This document shows positions 1 through 12,990 of a stretch of DNA of 64,000 nucleotides, piece by piece (positions within the stretch are counted from its first letter, which is position 1; the number at the start of each line of letters is the position of its first letter). A program made the position numbers and the translations under genes. The stretch covers positions 47,170,102 through 47,234,101 of the forward strand of contig VDFB02018296.1 of NCBI GenBank assembly GCA_007258455.2, read 5' to 3'. Under the pieces are notes generated by a model. The model was not told the origin of the DNA. It searched no databases and worked only from the letters and a program-made list of their open reading frames with translations. This DNA comes from Sequoia sempervirens (Eukaryota; Streptophyta; Pinopsida; Cupressales; Cupressaceae).

Positions 1-267
1 TGCTTCAGAATTACTCTATACATCATACCCAATTCGATTTAATGCGTCTGAAGAATAATTACTAGAAGTTTTTCAAAATCATTGTGTATTTCCCACCTAT
101 ATTGAAAATGGGTGTGAGCTATACAGTGATTTTTAAAATTTGCTTATAATTACCACTACTGAAAAATATTACATCGAATTGAATATCAGGTAGACGGTAA
201 TTTCGAAAGTTCAATTTAGAATTCTGTAAATAAACCAGACGATAAACATAATTAAGATGGCTGTGTA

Positions 268-522
268 AACTACCAGAATCCTTTGATGCCTGTGCTGAGA
301 CCTCCAGGAGAAAGAGCAGCATCCAGCAGAATTACCTCTAATCCAGCTTTGGCTAAAGTGTGTGCAGCGCCAAATCCAGCCCATCCGCCTCCCACAACTA
401 CAGCTCTCAACTTTTCAACTCTTTTGCCCACCATTTTCGCTTGCTGCTGTCTGGTAAGCTCTGCACTGAAATCCTCCACAAGCCATTCTATACCCGCTTG
501 CTGAATTTGCAGAACTCAAACC
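268..522 (-). pseudogene. FAD-dependent oxidoreductase, N-terminal exon fragment
   Basis: The minus-strand frame contains VVVGGGWAGFGAAHTLAKAG, a classic dinucleotide-binding GxGxxG beta-alpha-beta fold, then a Pro-Gly-Gly-Leu-Ser motif. This is how plant plastid-type FAD amine-oxidase or carotene-desaturase-like proteins begin. The likely ATG is at 434-432; the frame stays open upstream to about 522. The frame ends just after Gly-Phe-Trp at a sequence that reads as a splice donor (exon base 274, intron GTAGTT from 273 downward), so it may be a true first coding exon. In homologues as I remember them, about ten residues lie between the Leu-Ser-Thr-Gly and Gly-Phe-Trp parts and are missing here, which favours a damaged copy. 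No further exon is visible in 1-267. Family assignment is from motif reading only. Confidence 0.55.
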
Positions 523-524
523 GT

Positions 525-591
525 TTGCTTTTTAATTTAAATTTAAAACCCTCGATTCAGTTTATGTCCGTTGCTTTTTAATTTAAATTTA
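525..591. repeat. 21-bp direct repeat, two copies
   Basis: The 21-nt string ttgctttttaatttaaattt plus a final a occurs at 525-545 and again at 571-591, 46 bp apart, just upstream of the minus-strand oxidoreductase fragment. It looks like a small local duplication in AT-rich DNA. Confidence 0.75.
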
Positions 592-1354
592 TGTCCATTG
601 GCTTTGTTGTACGGGGAGAGGGACCCCGCGGCCTATAGATGTTAAAGAATTGATCGTGTGGACTCTAATTGTTGTAAGAGTTGTATTTAAAAAAATTATA
701 ATAGAATTTATTTTGTTGGTTGAGTTTTTTTGTAATTTGTAGTACAAGGTAATAATAGTAGAAAGTTTTTTTAATCAATATTTAGTAATAAAATGTTTAT
801 TAAAAAGAGTATATTTGAATAAAATTAAATAAAGACAATTTAAATATATATTCAGTTTTGTAAAAATATTAATGACAAATTTTATTAGTTTTATGTAACA
901 TCTATGAAATGATATTTGTCTAATTATAGTATATATGTGAAAAATATTCATATTAATTGTGGGTAATACATATCCTCCTATTAATAGTTGCATAAATTTT
1001 GTATAACAATATTATAAGTTAATTGTCTCATCAAAAAAGATATTGTACTAGATATCAATCAATCATGCTACAACAATTAGTAGTATCCATTATATAAGCT
1101 TATACTTTTAGAGAAGCAATATAGGCTACATGTTTTTGTAGAGAAGCTTATTCATTATATAAGCTTATATCTTTGATGTTTTTATACAAAAGCCCTTCCA
1201 ATTTATATACAAAAAAATATATATTTATATACCAATGATAGTTTTATACATAACTTCATTTGTTTTATAGGTGTGTGTAAATCAATAAATAAATGTACAT
1301 ATATATTATAATGTTGTCATACTGAAGCTCATCCATATATATAAAGCATTATAT

Positions 1355-1357
<3 letters not shown>
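592..1357. other. AT-rich DNA, no gene seen
   Basis: I see no coding region or recognisable repeat family. Short AT-rich phrases such as cattatataagctta recur around 1090-1170. A small GC-rich patch lies at about 613-635. Confidence 0.5.

Positions 1358-1390
<33 letters not shown>
1358..1390. repeat. CA/TG microsatellite
   Basis: An uninterrupted run of about 16 CA dinucleotides is followed by ATACAC. The flanks carry a repeated phrase (agctcatccatatata) on both sides, at about 1326 and 1418. Confidence 0.95.
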
Positions 1391-1396
<6 letters not shown>

Positions 1397-4300
1397 AAGC
1401 ATTATGTTTTATATAAGCTCATCCATATATACATATTGTTTTTATGTGTATATATGAAATGGTATTCAAGAATTAGATTTACACTTATAATCAATTTATA
1501 CAAAACAACAAGATGACCTTAATTATGTAATCAATTTTATTTTTTGGAAAGAGGTATTAAAGATCATTTTTTTTAAAGGACCAAACTCTTGTATAAACCA
1601 AGACAAAGCTTATTGGCCCACCAAAAGATAACCCCTAGGGGTGCCAAGAGATAGGACCTCCAACACACATTGAGTCCCCACTCCAACCAAAACCATTTAG
1701 GTCCAACCAACCAAACTTACATAATCTCTAAACCTATCCTAGCCTCCCCTCTTTCAAGATAGGGGACCCATTTCATATTTCGGAGGACCTTTCCTCCTCT
1801 TTTGGACGATAGTCTAAAAACTTGTCATGCATTCATCATTTGACCAAGAAGTCAACAAAAGAGAAGCAACCTCCACCGCCATCCCAAGAACTAGAGTAGA
1901 ACTTTGTCATGTAGAAGACCAAGTATGACAATCTGTAGCAAAAACATGTCCATCAAAGTAAACCTCTAATAAAAAGTGGGATCAGTCATCATTGGATAAA
2001 TTGGATCATCCAAATATCATGAAAAAGAATCAAGCAATCCTAACCCCAAGAGAGTAGGCACCATAATGTCAAGTCACCCCTAATCACCTAACAATTGTGA
2101 AACATGCACAAGTGGTGAGAGAAAATTTGAAAGAGGACTAGTAACCATAGAAGGATAATTGACAATAAGTTAATGAGGAAGAGCATCCTTCCACCAAGAT
2201 GTCATAGTACTTGAATATTGTTTGGTGCAAAGCACCTTAAAATTCAAATGAGCAGTATCAAAACTTGGGTGATGGTGAAATGACAAACCCTCATAATCTA
2301 GTAGTTGAACTTGTTAGCACCCCAAAATATTGAGTGTCTTTTTGTGTTAGTTTGCTCTATTGGACTAACCCATGGCTTTATGTCACCCATTGTTGATAAC
2401 CCATCTGAGAATATAATTTTGGTGGTCCTTTGCAAAATTTCTAGACATAGTTTGATAGAGCATGAAAAGTTAAGCCTAGTTGTCTTTTGAATATTTGTGA
2501 AATTCACTAAGGGCTAAAATTTATGTTTTTATAGGCTTTCTCTTTTCATCTAGCCCAAGTCTAGTTCAGATGGATTTCCTTAAAAAATGTTGATTCGATT
2601 AGAAATCCCCACAAAGAGTAGAAAATTAGAAAATTGGCTAAGTATAAGTCTTGTGAGATCCTGATGTCCAAAAGAACTTCACTTTTAGATATTCATCTGG
2701 TTCACTTGCATTTCCCTGCTTTACTAGAAAAAGGTACCCATTCAGTTTTGTAGGCATTTTCATGTGAGTTGTCCACTTCTAGTTGCCAATGGACTTTCCA
2801 CATTTCCACTTGCCAATGATTTCCCCACAAGCATAGTTGATTCCAAAATTGACTAAGCTAAATTTTTATAGGTGGATGGAACCCATCTTCCCACATCCCA
2901 CCCATGGTGACATCATCTTTCCCTTGCGCAATTTTCTAATTGAACATCTCTTATCAAGTGCATTTATCCATTTCACTTCTATTCCCTAGCATATTTCCTT
3001 TTACAATTTTTTCTCATCCATCTAAACTTCCATTTCCAGTTTAGATGCCTTCACCCACAAACCTCTTCCAACCCATTTTCCTGCATTTGTACCTTGATAA
3101 TGTCATGCTAGCATCATCTCACCTTGCTTACATTTTCATGACATCACCTCATCCAAAGCTTCCCAATCCATTAATGGCATCATGCCAACGCCATCTTTGT
3201 TGATGTCATTGACAAAACTTTCCATCAAAACTAGTTTAGTCTTATGTGTTTGGTGAAGTTGAAATTTTGGTAGCATTTCCCTACATGAACTATTGGAGGT
3301 CAATCTTCTACAAGGACCCAATAAAGACCAACTTATTGAAGTGTTCACATAGCGACCATATTTGCAATATATCAAATAGCAACTAGAAGCCTTGTAAAGA
3401 CCAAAAAAGACAAAGATGCCAACTTTCCATGCAGCCTAATAGAAGCTCTAATATCCCACATATAGAGTTTTGTGAGGATCCAAGAGTCAACAAGACCTTG
3501 TGTGGATTGTGATGGCATCCACATATATCTGCTAAAGGCCTAAAATTTTGCTAGAGCCATTTCAAGCCAATTTTTCCACCTAATGCTAATTGGATCTCCT
3601 ACATGGGCTTGATTCTTATGTTGCATTCTAATCTCGACCATTTTCCCACATCCCATAGGGGGTTAAGTTTTTACAAGAGGTAAAAATGAAGGATTGTCTC
3701 TCAACTATTACCATTAATCATTCAACCACTACTACAACTCAATTTGATTTGTGGTTCCTTGTAAAATATTTTAAGATGTTGGTTTGTGAGAATTGAATGG
3801 AGAAAAGGGATACCCACATCTCATTTATTATCTACAAAGAGCTTTTTTTGTCATGCAACACCTCTCGGATACCATTTCAATGGATTTTATGGGTGATTTC
3901 TCCTATTTATTGCACTCAAACCCACAAATCATCAATGTGAATGTATGGTATAGGTCAAGGGAATGTTCTTCCATGTTTCATATTAATCAGATTGGATTTG
4001 TAGTGGAAATTTGGCTTTTATACATTCGTGGAGGTTTCGACTAGGGTTTTCCATGTGGTACAACCTTCTAACATTCGGATGCTGGCAAGAAGTTGAGTCC
4101 ACTTTTTGGCCAAAAAGTGGAAGTACTTTCCCTGAATTTCATAATTTGACACATTTGACCTTAAAATTTGAAGCACTTAGAGATGGAATCTTGAAAAAAG
4201 TCACTAATCATAAAATGTAGTACTCGAAGTCTAGTTTCCCAATATGTAATTTATTTCAATAACCAGATGCTACAAATTTATTTTCAATAGGCGTTTCTAA

Positions 4301-4985
4301 AAACCACTGTTTAAAAGTCACTTTTTTTTACCATACCATGGGCGTGTATGTCATCCATATTTTGACCTAAATTATCGTATTTTTCTAAATCCTTTTGGGA
4401 AAAGATTTGTAACTCACTGAAGCATGTTTTAGATATTTTTTTGTAATTTTTTATTGAATTTTTTTTGTTAATTTTTTATTAGTCATATTTGTCGTTTTGA
4501 AAAATCATCGTTTACGTCATGCATAAGATGACCTAGTAAACTTATCATTTTTTTATTTTTTTTAAATTGAAAAGAATTGTCTGAAGTACGTTTTCATGCA
4601 ATTCATTTTACAAAAAAAATATTTTAATAAAAATTTATTAAAATAGTAAAAAACTCTGATAATTCAAGTTTATGGACTAGTTTCATTAGAAATTAATTGA
4701 AAAATAGATAAAATAGTCCAATTGTAAAAAAAATTACATGTTTAGAATCTACACAATCTCATCTATAATGGGTTTTAATTTCGTCAAAAAATTATGCAAA
4801 AAAGGTGTTCAGACATATGCCCAAAGTCACTATTTTCTTGTGACATTATGAGGACCTTCAACTTGTAGGTCAAACCAGGTCCAAAGCTTAGGTTTGGGTC
4901 CCCAAGCCTTTTCCCGAACCGAAAAACAAAGAAAAAATTCAACCAAAAAATTAAATTTTAAAAAACAGGTCATAAAAGAAAATAC
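1391..4985. other. Gene-free stretch
   Basis: No convincing coding region on either strand; the longest open frames are under 85 codons and have no recognisable motif. 1560-3700 is pyrimidine-rich and prose-like, typical of decayed retroelement sequence. It contains a 22-bp perfect palindrome at 4099-4120, listed separately. Confidence 0.5.
4099..4120. repeat. 22-bp perfect palindrome
   Basis: The two 11-bp halves ccactttttgg and ccaaaaagtgg are exact reverse complements with no spacer. It could form a small hairpin or cruciform. No function is implied by the surroundings. Confidence 0.85.
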
Positions 4986-5116
4986 AAATGATACCAAAAT
5001 GATAACAGTTATGTATATATATTTTACAATAAAATAAAAAAAGATGATTAATATTTTGGCAATAAACTAATAAAAAAAGATATATATACAGAACTGTTAT
5101 CATTTTGGTATCATTT
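4986..5116. repeat. 36-bp inverted repeat with 59-bp spacer
   Basis: The left arm (4986-5021) starts aaatgataccaaaatgataa. The right arm (5081-5116) is its reverse complement over 36 bp with a single mismatch, near position 26 of the arm. The spacer is AT-rich. The size and shape fit a miniature inverted-repeat element or a hairpin-RNA precursor. I see no target-site duplication, so the class is uncertain. Confidence 0.8.
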
Positions 5117-8100
5117 GATAGGTTAGATATGCTTAGATGAAATAGACAACAAACATAATTGCATATTCTATTTAATTTAAGTTGACATGCAAAAATATGT
5201 GGAACTACGCTAAGAAAGGCAATAGCCAACCTTTAGCTCTTGATTTGAACTATAAACCTTAGTAAACAAATGGTGGGATAAAGTTATTGTTTAAACTTAT
5301 AATATGATAAGTTCAAGAATGATATTGGTTTGTAAGGTTGTCCATATAATTAGTATAACGGCCATTGATATGGTTGTTGTGGGAGGTGCTTAAATTAATG
5401 ATGGTTATGAGTAAGACACCATTACTATGGCCTTCGAGATTATTGCAAGAGAACATAAAGGATCATTCATGGTTGCTGGAAATTTGGAAAATCTTTCAAT
5501 GAATTTAACTTGCTATTTTTTATTGATTTAATTGGGGGCCTAATTCTCTTATTATCTATATCCTTCTAAAATATTGAAACTAAGAAAATTATCATACCAT
5601 TATTGAGTACTAAATTATGATGACTATTTTTAAGATTAAAGACCTTGCATCTATGTTGTGTTGAGTTTGGTTGCTATTTGTCACAGTATGTTGGATGTTG
5701 AAACATTCATAATGAGTTGTGATGTTTCTACATCTTATGACCATTAAAATTATGAGAATAAGGGTTGATTTGCAAACCTAGTGTTGCCATATGAGATCGC
5801 TTATTTTTTGATTCATATTAAGTACAAAATGTGTTACATAATCCTTAGGAAAGAATAAATGTCTACAAAATTAATAAATAACATGTCATAAAAAAATGAT
5901 AAGGTCATCATGTTGTAGGTTCAATATTGGAGGATATTATGTGCTTTTAAAGTGAAATAAAAATTGACAAGCTAATTTATAACGACATGGTAATAATCAA
6001 AGTATGAATATCATAAACCAATAATGATGTTTAAGAATGTGTGATTCGGTTCCCTCTCTTTCATGCAATGTTACCATGCAAAGATACTTATGCCTAGAAT
6101 AATTTATATGACTCTATATATATGATTCATACAACTACATGATTTCTATAGAACTCTTAAGTATCATTTGAATTATCAATTGACCTAAGGGACTAGTACT
6201 AACTTTTTCATGATTAAATAGAATAAAAGTGTTATTTATTCTAATGGTTTTGTAGAGACTAAGAGATAAATCCATTTGTAATCATATAGTATACAATATC
6301 TTGATATCTTATCACTTAGCAGTAATTTCATATTTAGTTAAAGTGGCCAAGGTGAATATTTCATATTTTGTGAACTAAGACCATTTTAAAGGTATTGGAT
6401 TTCACGAGATAATGAAAGATAATAAGAGATTAAGAATATACTATTAGATATATATACTTGGATGTTGATCTAATTTATATAGTGTTGTCAACCATCTAGA
6501 GTTGAATTACATATCAAATTTTCTTACAGAAAGTTTATAATTATTGTGTTATGTCTTTCAAGTTTAAATAATTTTGTAGTCTTATTGAGCCATGATGTTT
6601 TCTAATGGAGATTGATGTAAAATTTAATAGAATCATGATTCTTGATCATATTAGTTGAATATCATTGGAGCCATATTGGGGGTTCACATAATTGTCACAT
6701 TTTGAATAGATCTTATGAGTATTACTACTCTTACTATTAGTAAATGTATCCTAATTGATATTTTTTTTACTGAGTTATCATCATATATGAATGCTTAAGA
6801 GGTTTATCATTAGTACAATATAGTAGTTCAATCTATCAAGAACCAATACACATGTTATTTCCAAGATTACCCAAATCATGTTGTATACATGTTATCACAT
6901 TCCATATATTAATAAGACCCTGTGTTATAAACTATGTGGTATTATCATCAGTGTAACAAATGTAGCATGATATCCTTGATAGGTAACTTAAAAGTGGTTT
7001 TGGAATGCTCACATAAAATTAGGAATAATAACTATAGTAAGTTTTAGTTTCATATCTTGGCATACATGGATGAAGTGTCATTGTATATGTTTACTAAATT
7101 GGGAAATTGTGTGTGTGCATCCTTTGAGAGACATTGTAAGGAGAATTACGTGTGACTTCAAACCCATTTAGAAGTAGGTACATGTAGGCAGTCCTTGGAC
7201 AAAGGATGCTCATGTGGCCTCAAGTTTAGAGAGGGGGGTTTAAGGGGGGATGACTCCAAGATTGGGCTTGTTCCTAACTTGTTTGACCTTTCCTCTTTAT
7301 TAGGCTTCAATTGAGGCTAGAATTGGTATAAGATGGTTATGAAAGAGTTAAGGAAACTAGATAACTCTTATTTAATAATAATATAAAGTTAAGCTAACAA
7401 AATCTAATGAGGTGAACAATGGGTATTCTCATTTTTCGGGGATGGTTTTCCCACCTTAAGATACATTTTGATTTTTGTTGAGCTTAGGAATGAGTTAATA
7501 ATGGTGGCACTTTATAACTATGAGGGTAAGTGTTACCAATAAGGATAACATTTTATTTAATATTATGTCTATGGATTGATCTTGTTTGTTCAATAATGTG
7601 TTTCCAAATAATAAGTAACTGAAGTAAATAGAATTTGATTCCTTATGAGTTTGCATGGGTTTATAAATGTGTTTGAATAGAGTTCATCTTCAGGGATTGA
7701 ACATGTTACTTGTGTGTTGGAAAATGTATCCCCAAACTTATAAGATAAGTGAATAGTTTACCAAATCCCTTTCATGTAATGTACCCAAATTAAACAGACG
7801 TGATATAAACCCTTCCCATAATGTTTTTGATCTATGTCCTAGTACCTCTAATATCACAAAATTGAACTAAGATATATACAGGGCTAACTTTTAAGGAAAC
7901 ATAGGACATATGGAGTAAGGATCCTATTTAGGAATAAGTAGAGGATACATAGTCTAGTCCTCTCCATCTAAAGTGGTCACTAATGGATAAATCCTATGAC
8001 TCGCCTAAGATAAGCTTATTGATGTTCTAGCTTGACAGTAGTCAAGGAGTGTGTTCTTCATGTAGACTATTTAGTTGTCTCATTGATAGTGTGATGTTTC
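5117..8100. other. Gene-free AT-rich stretch
   Basis: No coding region or named repeat recognised on either strand. Two G-rich runs at about 7230-7250 resemble polypurine tracts, but no LTR start follows them. Confidence 0.45.
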
Positions 8101-8325
8101 CACTAGTAGCATGCAATCCTTGGGGCCAGTAGCATGCATGTGATGAATGCCCCATGTTACTTTAGCAAATTGGATGAGTTTTTCTAGTGGCATACTTAAT
8201 CCTTAGGGACAACAACATGCAAGTGATGATGCCTAGTTCTATGCTAGAGCTAGTCAATTTCTAGTAGTGGCATGTGGACCTTAAGGCCAACAACATGTAG
8301 GTAATGGTTGTTAGGATCTACTCAT
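8101..8325. repeat. Degenerate tandem repeat, about 80-bp unit, three copies
   Basis: Three diverged units share the order: ctagtRgcatg, then ccttRggg-cca, then acatgcaRgtRatg. They start near 8101, 8191 and 8266. They are non-coding and probably a decayed minisatellite or an LTR-internal repeat. Confidence 0.6.
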
Positions 8326-11300
8326 CTTAGGAGTTCAACATAGACATTGGTGTATCAAGGGAATTTTTGTGTGTTACTTTTGGTTTTTTTTGTTTTACTC
8401 TATTTACCAAGTGATGATTACAAGTAGTATGGGATGCTTTTCATCATCATGGTTGGTGTAGAAGACTAAGGAAGAGGACAAGAGCCATGATGTAGTATGT
8501 AATGAATTGAAATTCCTTTTATATCTAGGATACACTAAAATGGTAGGTGTTAGTCACTTATTGTGAATGTGTTAGTCACTTGTGTATGTATGTTATTCAC
8601 TTCTTATGCTTTGGTGCAAATGGCCTAGGTTTTTTTAACATTATTATACAAATTCCCTTGTCAATGATGATATTAAGTATTATGGGATGCTTGATTATTG
8701 TCATATTAGTGGTCTCATATGATTATGAATTAGGTAATGAGATGATGCATGTAAAAGGTTGTATTCATTTCCACATTACTAGTCATTCTTTATGCAAACA
8801 TGTGATGTATTGTGTGGATTGTCACACTAGATATATGTGATCTATGCTTGAGATAGTCACATTTATACTTGTGTTATGTGTACGATACAATCAAGATCAT
8901 ATTTACATGATATGTGTATGAGCCATTCATTATTATATTTATGATGTGTATGAGCTAGTCATGTTGGGTATATGTGATGTATGCTTGATATAGTCACTAT
9001 GTATGATCTTGGTATCATCAAGTAATATGACCTCTATGTGTAATGAAGTGTGTTATACACTATTTCTTGGTTATGTTTGGTATGGAGCCACCACTTGATG
9101 GAAACAAAATATTATTCTAAAATTTTTGGCTAATTTGATAACTTATACTTAATGAATAGTCATGGTTTAAAGGTGAGATCAGAGATCTCATACAAGAGGA
9201 GAGAATGAGCTCCCTCTAACATTGGTGGGAAAACTACAAAGCCTCTAACTTACCAAAGGGGATATGTAGGCAGGGTCAGCATGAATGAACCCTTGAGGCT
9301 TAGGTTTGGGTCTAGGGATGGCCCTAACCTTGTGAGATTACCACTTTCATGTGTAATCATATAGGCATTTATGTTGAGTTGTCACCACCATACTAAATGG
9401 AAAATGCTCGGTCGATTAAGTTGGTAGTTCTTAATTGAAAAATAAATTGGTAACAACCAAAGGGTGGTTTTTACACTTTTGCGGTGTGTTGATTAATGCA
9501 TCACCTTGGTTTTAGTTGTTACATGTTTTGAATGAACATAAAGACTTTGTTTCCCAACTAGAAAAAGGAACCAATCTGTTATTTGATTTCTCTCCCCACC
9601 ATCCTCAACACACTCATAATCAATCAAATCAAACATATTTTCAGTTTTATTAGTTAGTGTGTTCCAACTACCATGTTCGAATGTCTATAACATCTAAGGA
9701 TTTATCACAAAACACATTGTCAGAAACTCATATGGAAGGTTATTTGTTAATATGGTGCTTAGCCTTACACATCCAAACTAGCACATAGGTATATTGTGAC
9801 ACTAGTATTGGGATACATTATGCAGTGGATAAAGTTTGTTGTAAGGGAGTGTTTAGTATTCCAATCATAAACCCAACACCTTAGGGAAACCCCCTTGGTT
9901 TTGTAGAGCCAGAAGTGAAGGAGTTCTTACCCACCCCAACCATTGGTTCTTAGTTGCCCAACCCAAAGATATGTTTATGGTGATATTCTCAAGTTTGAAA
10001 CCCTTGGCGCTTGGGAGATTATCAAAACTAAGGGATTTGGGTTCTATAACTTAGATCACCAACAAATTGGCATTGTTGTTGAGGAAAAATTCAAAATCAA
10101 AAATCAACTTGAAGACCCAAGTTACTTAGTGACCATGGTGTAACCAGGAAAGTCTTGACCTTTGGTTTGTAAAATCAGAATTTTGTCGACTCTAATTATT
10201 TTCTCCTCTAAGAAGTGGTGACTCTATAAAGTAAAATTCAAAAAATATTCCAAAAGAAAAATGAATGGAAAGGGATTAGTGTTCCAAGATCAAGAGATAC
10301 CTGAGGTGTCAAATTTTGATGTAAGGAGACAAGAATGATGGAGGGCTAAAAACCAAGGTAAGTACCCTTTGCATAATTTTAAAAATACTTTAACTTATGG
10401 CCCCTTCAAGACCCCTTTGTGCCCTAAAGGGGGTCTTTTTTCCTTTTGGCCATAACTTGGGCATACGATGTCCGATTTTGACAAATGAGATATCATTGAA
10501 AAGTTGGTTCCAGGCCAAATTTCCAATGGTGTGGATCTCATCACTTTATTTTGTTGTTGGTGCATTCTAAAGCCTATTGAAGTCAGAGGCGGTGTTGGAA
10601 CCATCTTTCAAAGCTCTTCATATCCATTCATGCACTTTTTCCATATTTCTCTCAAGGTAGATTTTATTCAGTTTTTTTGTGTTTTCACACTCTGGTGAAT
10701 TACTTGGATATCTTAACTCCTGGAAACTTTTTGTTTGTGTGGTATGACTCATTTTTGGTTTTTTTATATGTATTTCTAGTATTCTATCTTATTTGGAAAT
10801 TATAGACATATTTTTCATGCACATTATTTTTTGTAGACTCAATGAGATAAAGTGTCATTCCAATGTATACTTTTTGAGGATTTGCACATCCTATTGTGCC
10901 TTTCGTATTTGCACTATGATATAAAGTGTGATGGGGGGGTTTATGTTTTCCTTTGGTTTTCCATCACACCTTTTTCAAGTGAGTGTCCCTTCCATGACAG
11001 TAGTGAATCCTAGAGATTCTTGCATCATGCATATGTGCCTTAGTTTGCACTCCCTTTTATTTCTTGGTTGTTTCTCCTACATGTACTTCTTGGTTCACTC
11101 TATTTTAGTGTGCATGTTTTGGCTCTCCCTTTTCATCATTATGGGGGGTTTCTACTCTTTGTGCTAATGCTTCCTTGGTTTTGTGTTGGAGTGATCTACG
11201 TATCTGGTTCTTGTTCCTATGTACTTTCAAATGCAACGTACATCAACAATTGGTTACATGCATTTCAGTGAGTTGGAGCATTTATCATATGGACATTCTT

Positions 11301-11344
11301 ACATTCCTATTTCTAGAGGTAACCTTCCATTTTCATTTAATCAA
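8326..11344. other. Gene-free stretch, possible retroelement leader
   Basis: No coding sequence recognised. 8820-9000 repeats a phrase like gtgatgtatgcttgatatagtcac two to three times in degenerate form. A short imperfect hairpin (gacccc.../...ggggtc) lies at 10410-10435. The text around 9880-10240 resembles the untranslated leader of Tat-type Gypsy elements, but no clear primer-binding site survives. Confidence 0.35.
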
Positions 11345-11700
11345 AGACTATTGGGTACCTATATTTTCAACTTGCATCTTGCATGTTGAGTAGTGTCATT
11401 TTGGTCACTCATACAAATTTATGTACCATTTGTATCTTTGAGTTCTAGATGATTTCCTTTGTTTTCCATCTGACTCGAGTAGTGTCATTGGGGACACTCA
11501 TGCAGATTATTATATCTCTCATGATTAGTGTTCTTTAGACTTATTGGTACCTATATTTTGACTTGCATCTTGCATGTTGAGTAGTGTCGTTGGGGTCACT
11601 CATACAGATTCATGTACCAAATGTATCTTCGACTTCCAGATGTTTGCCTTTGTTTTCCATTTGATTCAAGTAGTGTCATTGGGACACTCATGCAGATTCT
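11345..11700 (+). repeat. Tandem repeat, about 190-bp unit, with inner subrepeat
   Basis: Two units of about 190 bp begin with a phrase like tattggtacctatattttga, near 11349 and 11541. Each contains two copies of a shorter motif gtagtgtcattggggacact followed by catgcagatt, giving about four subrepeats near 11391, 11477, 11578 and 11669. Placed upstream of a polypurine tract and LTR start, it fits the non-coding 3' region of an LTR element. Confidence 0.65.
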
Positions 11701-12066
11701 TGTTATCTTGATCCTGACCATCATTTTTTTCAGAAGAGGTTCTTCATTTTAGTAGCATATCAATCATCATTCGACAGCAGTCTACAGCTTCTTCATGCTT
11801 TAGTGATGTTCTACATGTTCCTCTTTTTCAGGACATTGTTTCAATTAGAGGCTTATCAGTCCTTCACACCTTTATTTCGAGGTTGTTTTAGTCCTTCATT
11901 TGCCTTTCTCTCTTTTGGAGAGAATTTTTCACCCACTTTGGTTTTCTCCTTTTTCTCCAGTTTTGAGAGATCTTTTGTTTGTACATGGGTACCTCACCAC
12001 CTGCCTTTTTTTTTGGGACCCATCATGCATTCTTTTTAGGTTTTTTAGCTACTCCCTAAGTTCAAC

Positions 12067-12380
12067 TTAAGGGGGGTGTTAGAGTAATCATGCATTAGCT
12101 AATAGTTAATTAATCTTTAATTGATTATTAGTCTAATTTATTCTCATGCACTTAAGATAAACTTAGGAGTTCTTTATTAAGTTAACTAAGTGCTTTTCTG
12201 TTAACTTAAGTGAGCAATTATTAGGGTTGCTCCTATATAGCACTCAACCCTCATTGTATTATCACTCTAAGATTTACTCTTCTATTCTCTTGAACTCTCA
12301 ACCTTTGAGGACTCTTGTTTTCCTTGAAGATTCTTAAGGTTCATTTTGTAGTTTTTTCTTGTTGAGAAATATTGCACACA
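12067..12380 (+). mobile_element. Polypurine tract and short 3' LTR of an LTR retrotransposon
   Basis: The run ttaagggggg (12067-12076) directly precedes TGTTAGAGTAATC, the standard arrangement of a polypurine tract and the start of a 3' LTR. The LTR then shows AT-rich U3 text and probably ends near 12378-12380 with ...ttgcacaca, about 300 bp long. The matching 5' LTR is not seen, and the internal region upstream is decayed to non-coding sequence and tandem repeats. The right end is an estimate. Confidence 0.5.
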
Positions 12381-12604
12381 TTGTTTGTAGATCTCTTGCA
12401 TGGAAGGTGTATTTGTTCATTGTTTGATCGTGTGGCTCATGTTTATTCACAATTCTAATAGAGAAAATAAAATGATGACTATCATGGAAAATCCAAGTGA
12501 GATAGAGAATCATTTTTTTTACTTTTATGTGGAACCTAATTGTTTTGTGGGTTACATTGGTGATTAATACGAAAAGTAGGTTTATCCTGATTTGATCCCT
12601 CATC

Positions 12605-12990
12605 TTTAGTATCCAAGAAATAATGGAATTTGGAATATTCATTTTGATGGTGCATGTTTAAGAGAGGGAAATGGTGTAGAGGTTGTACTAGTGTCCCTTG
12701 AACAAAAAAACTATAATTTCACATTCAAATTAAATTTTGAATGCACAAATAATGTGGCAGAGTATGGAGCTCTCCTTCTTGGTTTAAAAATAGCTTTAAA
12801 GTATGGGATCAAATGCATTCGAGTGCATGATGATTCTGAACATGTGGTGTCTCAAATTAGAGGCACACATGCTACAAAAAAAAAATTGAGAATGTATAGG
12901 AATGCTATGCAGGATACCATTTAAATGTTTGAGGGTTTTAATATCAATTGGGTTGAAATAAATGAAATATCACAAAATAGGTTTATCAAA
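12605..12990 (+). pseudogene. Tat-type (archaeal-like) RNase H fragment of a Ty3/Gypsy element
   Basis: The frame reads an RNase H fold with the three acidic residues visible: Asp in HFDGACLREGNG, Glu in CTNNVAEYGALLLGLKIA, and Asp in VHDDSEHVVSQI. This is the extra RNase H carried by plant Tat/Ogre-lineage Gypsy elements. An upstream TAG interrupts the frame near 12608, and the frame ends at 12922. There is no neighbouring reverse transcriptase or integrase, so it is an isolated relic. It is related to, but clearly different from, the RNase H at 37.7 kb. Confidence 0.75.

Noticed and set aside
775..993. Minus-strand open frame of 72 codons rich in Ile, Asn, Leu, Tyr
   Set aside because: Low-complexity translation of AT-rich DNA; no motif and no neighbours.
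4951..5229. 92-codon minus-strand hydrophobic open frame
   Set aside because: It covers the inverted repeat and spacer; the apparent membrane protein is an artefact of AT-rich sequence.
8547..8840. 97-codon open frame with a hydrophobic middle
   Set aside because: Lies among degenerate repeats, no recognisable family, composition follows local DNA.
10410..10435. Hairpin followed by T-rich run, like a bacterial terminator
   Set aside because: The window is plant nuclear DNA; rho-independent termination does not apply.
10928..11393. Overlapping hydrophobic open frames
   Set aside because: Pyrimidine-rich strand gives Phe, Leu and Ser runs in every frame; sits in the non-coding 3' region of an LTR element.
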